A DNA stretch of 64,000 nucleotides, from assembly GCA_029204225.1 (NCBI GenBank), contig CM055094.1, positions 20,137,489 to 20,201,488 of the forward strand, written 5' to 3'. Below, piece after piece: positions 56,545-64,000 of the stretch; positions within the stretch are counted from its first letter, which is position 1; every line of letters begins with the position of its first letter. Origin of the DNA: Diphasiastrum complanatum. Taxonomy: Eukaryota > Streptophyta > Lycopodiopsida > Lycopodiales > Lycopodiaceae. A model generated the notes under the pieces. It saw only the letters and a program-made list of their open reading frames with translations. It had not been told where the DNA came from and made no database searches. A program made the position numbers and the translations under genes.

Positions 56545-57620
56545 ACCTGTCTGCCACAACAACTTCCAGTTCTGATGACCCAACTCAAGACAGAATTGAC
56601 ATCACCATGGAAAGCCTCGATATCTTTGAGATGAGCACATGGTACCAGGAGGCACACTAGTTCTTGAGCCACATAGAGTTCCAACTTCCTCTTTTGATCA
56701 GTGGCTATCAAATCTCGTTTCGATTGCATAATGCTTATAACCACACCGACATATTTTCCAGTTCATGTTACCTCCTAACCAAAATTTTGTTTATATTATC
56801 CCTATTTCTGGAGCTGACCTCAATACATTTGGCTTCCCTAGGGGACCAAACACAGTCAATAGGACCCTCAAAAAGATTGAATCCACAACATACTTCAAAT
56901 ACATAGACCCCTTAGTGGACAAATGGAAAAAAAATGATGGTTACCGTATCGAGGTCATAAATGATAAGCCCTTAGCTGCTTCGTGCGCCTATCTAACAAA
57001 ATATACATAGGGCTATAGGTCCAAGATCACACGTATCCCCATAAAACTATTCCACATGATGGCTAATTCTAAACTACACGATCAGAACCTTTATGACTGG
57101 GCCCAGTTTGCTGCCAACTGCCTCCATGACTATATCAAGAACAAGCAAACCTCCAGTTATTGGGCTATCTTCTGATAGATGTCACTTTGCAACAGTTGAG
57201 CCACCGACCTCGATTTTGAGACCACTTGATGCTAGCAGATTAAAGCTTGGGAGACTCCCTCAGAACCATCCAAGAATACCAACTCTACTTCCAGGCCTAT
57301 TGCAACAGATTCCATGCAAGCGGCTTCTCAAAAGAGAAAGAGTTCTTTCTCTCCACAAGGGCCAACTGCAAAGCATCAAACGGTCGACCTAGTGAAGCTT
57401 ACATCGAGAAAGACACCCATGTACTCGATGTCACAGACGACGGATCGATACAACCGAAGCGTCATGCTTCATCAAATGAAACAGATTCAAATGATATGGA
57501 GTTTACAGTCGAGGAGTTCCGTGGCCCAAAAGGGTTGTCTAAGAAATGCCATGTAAGAGAGAGAAAATCGTCGAATTCTGACCGAGTTTTTGGTCTGCCC
57601 GCACAACTCCGATGAGTGAC
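56545..57620 (+). pseudogene. gene P, copy 10
   Basis: Core frame 56,765-57,010 (MLPPNQNFVYIIPISGADLN to SCAYLTKYT) ends in TAG 57,008-57,010, CAG in P8. Further on are YDWAQFAANCLHDYIKNKQTS and a tail in other frames. 57,314-57,556 holds a Ser/Lys-rich stretch and 57,247-57,615 a frame with SSNETDSNDMEF. Confidence 0.45.
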
Positions 57621-58160
57621 CTCACTAGTAATGTATGTAGTTAACTGGAAGTTGGGTAGCCGCAACGCGTGGGGTCCATACTTCAAGATTCTATTTTCTA
57701 CCATTAATTAACATGACTTCTCATGTAAATGCAAATCGTATTGCACATCAAAGTTTTCTTTCCATCTACTAAAGCGTTCACATCAAAGAAAAACAGTCTT
57801 ATCGATCTGCAAATCATGGCAAGAAACTTTGAATATTTTGGATCACAATGGGCGCCAACGTGAATCTAAATTTTTGAAATTCAGAAAATACGGAATGTGT
57901 TGGATCAAATGGAGCGGCAAGGTTATCTCAAACTTTTGCAATTCAGAAATTTGCAATTTCAACACACATCTATTGAAAAAATATTTGGCTTATTTTGCTC
58001 ATAACTGCAAAGCTTTGATTTTGCATATAAAACAAGAAACATGGAGTGTGATGGATCAAAAAGAGCGCCAAGGTCATTTCAAACTTTTTCAATTATTATT
58101 TTTTATTATGAAGACAAGTTTTAATAGCTTACAAGATATATAACAAGTGGGTTTTCTACT
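57620..58160 (+). repeat. module E upstream of gene Q, right arm
   Basis: Mirror of 24,610-25,060, with the same internal GGATCA repeats. No gene called. Confidence 0.45.
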
Positions 58161-58183
58161 AGATTAATCTATCGATTATTAAG

Positions 58184-59791
58184 ATGTCTAAATATCATCT
58201 CCATATTGATCTTCCCACAGAATATGCTCCACTATTGAGAAAAAATCTGAAAGGATCCACCTTACCAGCTCACCAAAGGACGAAAGACAGGAAACATTGT
58301 AATCTATGGTTTGATGGAAGTTTGTATCCAATCAATCCAATGTCAATGCAACATCCAAATTTTAGATCGGTCACACAACTCATACTGTTTTTGTGTGAAG
58401 GACACAATAGTCTATTGGGTTATTGTGAAAGATTGAAAAGTTATGGCATTAGTTATTCAATGAAAAAAAATCCACTATTTGGAAAATATGTTGAATGGTT
58501 TGCTTACTGACTACCGAGAAAAAGAAACTTTTTTATGCAAACAAAAGAAGAAAATGAAATCTTGAAGATAGATAATTCTCGTTTGCAAGATATTATATCA
58601 AACCTCAACCAAGAAACTGACAATATGAAACTAATTGTACAAACATTGTGTACCTCATATTGTCAAATAAATGTAGAAGTAAACACATTACGGAAGAAAA
58701 TACTGAACAATAAAAGAAAAAGAGTTATTTTAAAAAGTATTGACGAGCTCTCAACAAGTGGGAGTCAACGGAAAAAAAGAATATATGCTTTCAAGTAGGA
58801 TTATGTTTTAAACTATTCATGTGTTTTGTTTCATCTAGCACATCAATGGTTGGAATTGTTTTTTTCTAAATCTTATTTCTATTTTGCAGAGCAGCTTTAG
58901 TCACCAATGAAAATCTGAAAGCAAGGACATGATTGGAAAGTCTTTGAGTGCAGTACTTACAGCCAAGTCAACGACGAGTCTACTTGGAAATCAACGATAT
59001 TCTCAAATCAAGCCCAAGATTGCAGAGGCCCTTATGGGAAAAGTCGGCAAGATCTTTGACTGAAAATTGATACAAGGAGCATGTGATTATTCTGGTATTA
59101 GCAGGGATGCATATGACACAATGTTTAAAATTATCAAAGAGGCATTTGGACAAGTACATATAAAACAATTTCCTATTCCTCGGCCCTTTCAAATCAAATT
59201 AGAGAGGGATGTCTTAAACATGGGTATGAAAAACATCATTGGTATTCCTTACCATATCAATGAAATTTATAACTCAAAACATGGCACTTTGTCATATGAT
59301 TCTACCAACAATATGTTTGTAGATCTAAATCATTTATAGAGATTTATTGTAAAGTTTTATGGAATCATGAATGGAACATTAAGCAATACGATAAACTCAG
59401 AGAGTCTTAATTTCAGTGTGCAGTCCGAAAATAATATTTGGTGGTTGGCAGCTTTCCAGGTTTAAATCTATTCTATTGAGTACTAGCAACTAATTCATTT
59501 CGAGAATTAATGGTTTTGTGTTTTAAGCTAATATTGTTTTGTTATTATAGGTCTGAGTTCAATTCTCTTAAAATAGTTCATGATTTTGTGTTTCAAACAA
59601 GTTTTAAAGAAGATCATAAAATTCTATTTTGGATTTTTAGTAAAACAGAATATCCAGAGATAATTAAGAATCATATGAGCGACACACCACTCAATGTTCC
59701 TAGAATAGGTGATTTTAAGGTGGAATGGTATTTGGTTCACACACCAAGAGCTACAGGGAGTGAAAATCCAAAACTTAGCGAAATGTTTTAA
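58184..59791 (+). pseudogene. gene Q, right-arm copy: unidentified multi-exon gene
   Basis: Longest copy of Q; product not recognised. Exon 1-2 frame: ATG 58,184, TGA 58,508-58,510 (also in the left copy), then in the same frame the coiled-coil-like segment to 58,794. Intron 58,795-58,889: donor CAA|GTAGGA, acceptor TTTTGCAG. Exon 3 runs 58,890-59,459 (KSLSAVLTAKSTTSLLGNQR, KYYSGISRD-type region CDYSGISRDAYDTMF, FQIKLERDVLNMGM, FSVQSENNIWWLAAFQ). It is broken by a one-base loss near 58,924, TGA near 59,060 and TAG near 59,337. A probable second intron starts GTTTAA at 59,460. The last part contains FKEDHKILFWIFSKTEYPEI and PRIGDFKVEWYLVHTP and ends at TAA 59,789. It may be the N-terminal part of a mobile-element protein; that is a guess. 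Confidence 0.55.
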
Positions 59792-59805
59792 CTGATCAAA
59801 CAACA

Positions 59806-60277
59806 TTTATATAGCTAAAACCAATAAAATCCAAGCCGTACACTCGTCGATCCAACAGCCGATCGGATCTATGGCGCGTAATACAACCGTCCACACGTGT
59901 GAGACCACACGTGCTACAATACACGTCAATCTGCCATTCGGCCACGTGCCCACACGTGCGAGCTAACACGTGCCAGAACACACGTCACCAAACCATTCGA
60001 CCACATGGCCACATGTGCAAGTTTCACACGTGTGAATACAGAAGTGTGGTCCCACACGTCAGTTACTGATTGGGCCACGTGACCACACGTGCGAGCCAAT
60101 ACGTGCAAGAACAAATTTCGCTGGTCCATTCGGCCACGTGTCCCCACATGGGACCCCACACGTGTTGATCCTGCAGTTTCACACATGCATATACAAACAT
60201 CTGGTTCCAAATGTCAGCTACTGACTGGGCCACGTGCCGCTGGGATTCACACGTGCCAACTTGTTTCTCCTATATAA
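59806..60277. promoter_or_regulatory. CACGTG array flanked by outward TATA boxes, upstream of the CENH3-like frame
   Basis: Twelve CACGTG hexamers between 59,894 and 60,255, far above chance. The plus-strand TATATAA (60,271-60,277) lies about 330 bases before the CENH3-like ATG; a minus-strand TATATAAA (59,806-59,813) faces gene Q. It may drive transcription of the CENH3-like frame. In the left arm this block is deleted from the corresponding place. Confidence 0.55.
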
Positions 60278-60285
60278 GTCCATTC

Positions 60286-60605
60286 CTGGGGATTGTATAG
60301 GTTTTCGCGTAATTTGCTGTCATGTTTGATTGCTTCCATACGACCTGCATGCGTGATATTGCCGTCATGCGAGCGACCTCGTCCCCAGGCCTATTCCTGA
60401 CACCCTCTCACGTCGTAGCGATATCAGCCTGACTTTCCCAGTATCACCATCATGCAAGCCCCTGCCTCTGCCCGCCTGTCTTTGCCACTCTCTCGCGTTG
60501 TAACGATATCACCCTTAGAGTTCTCAGTGTCACCATTACGCGAGATAATTTAGCTCTCTCTTCTGTTGTATCTTCGTCCTCGCATGGTATAGATATCCGA
60601 CCTCA
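60286..60605 (+). other. 5' leader of the CENH3-like frame
   Basis: Less AT-rich than its surroundings and relatively rich in CpG. Contains two related segments, starting near 60,405 (CTCTCACGTCGTAGCGATATC) and 60,490 (CTCTCGCGTTGTAACGATATC). Pyrimidine-rich before the ATG. Probably an untranslated leader carried along with the captured histone gene. Confidence 0.45.
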
Positions 60606-61064
60606 ATGGCTCGGACGAAGCAAACTGCTAGGCTTACCCATTTTGTTCAACTGTCCCGTCCCCAGACATCTGAACCCATACGTCTGCAAAGACGCGGAAG
60701 ACCTCGCCGTCCATGGTTGAGGGACATCAGGGCCTTGCAGAGGTACACCAAACTTGTGATCCTGAAAGCAGCCTTGTACCGGGCTGTGAGGGAGGTTACA
60801 CGAGATATGACCACGCATCTCCCCTATGCAGTGACGTGGAATATCACTGCATTGGAGGCCCTCCATATTGCATACGAGGACTTCTAGACAAAATTGTTTG
60901 AGAATTCGATGCTGTGTTCCATTCATGGCAAGAGGGTGACACTGATGCCCAAGGACATGCTTCTTGTCATGAGGTTTCGAAACACCTATGACAACGGTAT
61001 GCCACATGGCAAATCATGCAGGCTTGAGGGTTGCCATGTGGCAAGCCATGTAGGCCTACCATAA
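60606..61064 (+). pseudogene. CENH3-like histone H3 variant, right-arm copy
   Basis: ATG frame of 152 codons with one internal TAG at codon 94 (60,885-60,887; CAG in the left copy). N-terminus MARTKQTAR with Lys4 but no Lys9, a short Pro/Arg-rich tail (RRGRPRRPW at 29-37), then LRDIRALQRYTKLVI (alpha-N and alpha-1), an extended loop 1 with Trp (VTWNITALEAL), and SMLCSIHGKRVTLMPKD (loop 2 and alpha-3 start). Compared with canonical H3, loop 1 is about four residues longer, a CENH3 feature, as is SMLC in place of TNLC. From about residue 131 the frame enters the CATGG array (MPHGKSCRLEGCHVA). CENH3 replaces H3 in centromeric nucleosomes; this copy should not encode a full fold unless the stop is bypassed. 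Confidence 0.75.
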
Positions 61065-61576
61065 CCTTTTATGTCAAGCCAACTGGGCCCTGTGCCACGT
61101 ACGCTTGAGTGGACCTAGAGATCTATATATATATAGGTGGGCTCAAAAGTTGCCACTTGGCAAACCACACAGGCCTACCATAGGCTTGCGTGGCAGGCCA
61201 CATAGGCATGGCATGTTTATGATGCTTCCTACGTAAGCATGTCGCAGGCTACCACATAGGCTTGCCATAGGCTTGTGTGGCAAGCCAACCAAGCTTTGCC
61301 ATGTAGGCTTGAGTGGAGCTAGAGAGAGAGAGCTGGGGCTCCCAAGTTGCCATGTAGGCATGTCATGAGATAAACCACACAGGCTTGGGACTTGCCATGT
61401 GGCAAGCCATGTAGGCCTATCATAGGCTTGCGTGGTAGGTCATATAGGCATGACATAGGCTTGATGCTAGTATGTTCATGCTAGTATGTTGCAGTCTGCC
61501 ATATAGGCTTGACATAGGCTTGTGTGGCAAGCCAACTGAGCTATACCACGTGGGTTTGCCATGTAGGCTTGAGTGG

Positions 61577-61579
<3 letters not shown>
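61005..61579 (-). repeat. CATGG-rich array after the CENH3-like frame
   Basis: Mirror of part of 21,913-23,050, with GA runs (61,321-61,330) and a TATATATATA stretch near 61,125. The first bases also encode the foreign C-terminus of the histone frame. Confidence 0.7.

Positions 61580-61624
<45 letters not shown>
61580..61624 (+). repeat. (GA)n microsatellite
   Basis: About 22 GA units. Equivalent of the TC part of 21,869-21,912. Confidence 0.95.
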
Positions 61625-61626
<2 letters not shown>

Positions 61627-61629
61627 TGA

Positions 61630-62109
61630 GTGAGGAGTCACACATGAACTACTTCCCTGTCGTATGGCCTATCATCAACGTTGAAAATAATATCTGATAG
61701 AGATAAGAAGGGTTCCAAGCAAATTTCAAATGAGAATCTTGCAGAGAAAGTATTGAAACCACAGTTGGCGAGGGATCCAAAGAATCGAACTTGAGTGTAC
61801 AAGCCCAACAAAAGCGCATACACCAACTCACCACACATGGGAAGATCGTTAAATTTGAATTTGAAGAAAAATCATTGAAATGTTTGTAGATCGATGTTTA
61901 ACAAAATCATATATATTATAATCTTCACACATGTGGAATCAAGATCTACAAGAAAATCAACATTCTACACATAGAAAACCAAGATAGAGAAAATCACATG
62001 AGATGGACATAAGAGATGAATTCTCCACAAAGAAAGAAACTTTGATGATTATTTCTCCACTTAGGTACAACTATTTATAGCTTCCAAAATGTCATTTGGC
62101 CTCCAAAAT

Positions 62110-62110
<1 letters not shown>
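61630..62110 (+). repeat. block repeated at 62,680-63,140
   Basis: Spacer with the short AEKVLKPQ frame broken by one base. It matches 62,680-63,140 and, inverted, 21,330-21,830. This indicates a tandem duplication of about 1 kb in the right arm only. Confidence 0.6.
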
Positions 62111-62675
<565 letters not shown>

Positions 62676-62724
62676 TGAGTGAGGAGTCACACATGAAGTA
62701 CTTCCCTATGGCCTAGCATCAACT

Positions 62725-62934
62725 TTGAAAAAAATATCTAATGGAGATAAGAAGGTTCCCAAGCAAATTTCAAATGAGAATCTTGCAGAGAAAGTATTGA
62801 AACCACAGTTCGCGAGGGATCCCAAAGAATCGAACTTGCGTGTACAAGCCCAACAAAAGCGCATACACCAACTCACCACACATGGGAAGATCGTTAAATT
62901 TGAATTTGAAGAAAGATCATTGAAATGTTTGTAG
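62725..62934 (+). other. short conserved frame of unknown nature, right arm
   Basis: Equivalent of 21,572-21,781: ENLAEKVLKPQFARD, QLTTHGKIVKFEFEE, KCL and stop. First codon TTG. Unknown. Confidence 0.25.
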
Positions 62935-63229
62935 ATCGATGTTTAACAAAATCATATATATTATAATCTTCACACGTGTGGAATCAAGATCTACAAGAAA
63001 ATCAACATTCTACACATAGAAAACCAAGATAGAGAAAATCACATGAGATGGACATAAGAGATGAATTCTCCACAAAGAAAGAAAGTTTGATGATTATTTC
63101 TCGAGTTAGGTACAACTACTTATAGCTTCCAAAATGTCATTTGGCCACTTGCCCCAAACTTGACCTAATTTGGAAGCTTCTACATACTTTATCAAATACG
63201 TAGAAAATCTAGTCTAGATGCAATGTACC

Positions 63230-63710
63230 AAAATCAGCCAATTAGAATGGGTCCAAACTCGACCTCATACACTGATCTACTTGCCAGAGGTAGTTAAACC
63301 ACTATTTAGGCCCTAAGGATTAACAAATATGAAACTAACTCGAAGTTGAGATTCATTTTGGCCTCCAAAATTGCCAAATGAAAAACCAAACTAGTTGACA
63401 ATTTTTCACACCATGTCCTCTAGACATCTCCATTGATGAATACAATTTATAAGTTTTTGAAAGCAATGTACCAAAATTTAGCCAATTAGAATGGGTCCAA
63501 ACTCGACCTCATCCACTTATCTACTTGCCAGAGGTAGTTAAACCACTATTTAGGCCCTTATTAACAAATATGAAACTAACTCGAAGTTGAGATTCATTTT
63601 GGCCTCCAAAATTGCCAAATAAAAAACCAAACTAGTTGACAATTTTTCACACCATGTCCTCTAGACATCTCCATTGATGAATACAATTTATAAGTTTTTG
63701 AAAGCATACC
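63230..63710 (-). repeat. 241-bp tandem repeat, right arm
   Basis: Two units, inverted equivalent of 20,801-21,281. No coding content. Confidence 0.8.
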
Positions 63711-64000
63711 GAATGCAATCAGGGTCATGTTTTAGTTCAGTGATCTCTCTTTCACATTAGAAAAGTTTTTAAAATACATCGTTCTAGGATTCGAGAATGG
63801 ATTTTGGAATGAATTATATTTCATTGAAGTTTGAACGAGCTTGGAAATTTGAAGATTGAATGAAGCTGTAATCTATAATTTTCAAAACTCAAAGTTGTTC
63901 ATGCAAATAAAGTCATTTTTGTTAATATATTAAAATGTTGTAATCTAGGATTTCCAAAAACAAATTGAAAATTTGTTTAAAAAAATGCTTATTCCTTGTT
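63711..64000. repeat. outer end of right arm and sequence shared with 5,170-5,290
   Basis: 63,711-63,873 matches 20,632-20,800 inverted. From 63,880 the match switches to 5,170-5,290 (inverted), so the arm ends here while another repeat relationship begins. No gene. Confidence 0.6.

Noticed and set aside
60606-61064. Canonical histone H3 gene
   Set aside because: Only the first nine residues match the H3 tail. Loop 1 is longer with Trp, Lys9/14/27 sites are missing, and SMLC replaces TNLC.

Overview
The window looks like nuclear DNA of a land plant. It is AT-rich, contains Ty1/copia and Ty3/gypsy remnants, introns with GT-AG borders, long GA/CT and CA microsatellites, and a histone fragment whose best visible match is plant centromeric H3 (CENH3). 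No intact ordinary host gene, tRNA or rRNA was seen. Nearly every base belongs to a family present two to ten times in the window, on both strands. I cannot name the species; the plant assignment is an inference. Copy boundaries are by eye and good to about 10-50 bases unless tied to a codon. || Layout. 1-20.6 kb is a patchwork of mosaic modules. The modules are: a copia fragment with leader and 3' flank (three copies), a gypsy-derived module (eight copies, one with the protease region in each arm), a module here called S that encodes a 12-residue repeat (ten copies, some partial), non-coding modules W, T and T', and a tandem-repeat gene K. About 20.63-35.1 kb and 46.85-63.87 kb are the arms of one very large inverted repeat. 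From its outer end inward each arm holds: a 241-bp tandem repeat, a microsatellite, a CATGG-rich array, a CENH3-like frame, gene Q, gene P with S, a gypsy fragment with protease, a broken reverse transcriptase, another CATGG array, a CACGTG array with outward TATA boxes, a broken Q, and P with S again. The 11.7 kb between the arms carries further inverted copies of segments from 6.2-11.6 kb and 15.9-20.6 kb. So palindromes with at least three different axes are interleaved. || How it fits together. Most coding remnants are dead. The copia copies lost integrase and reverse transcriptase, the gypsy protease lost its active-site triad, the reverse transcriptase lost motif A, and K, P, Q and the CENH3-like frames carry stops or frameshifts. 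Several breakpoints are shared between copies, so chimeric modules were formed first and then multiplied. The points most worth following are the CENH3-like frame next to a CACGTG-array/TATA promoter-like unit, the same unit preceding a different short ORF elsewhere, and the unidentified genes K, P and Q.
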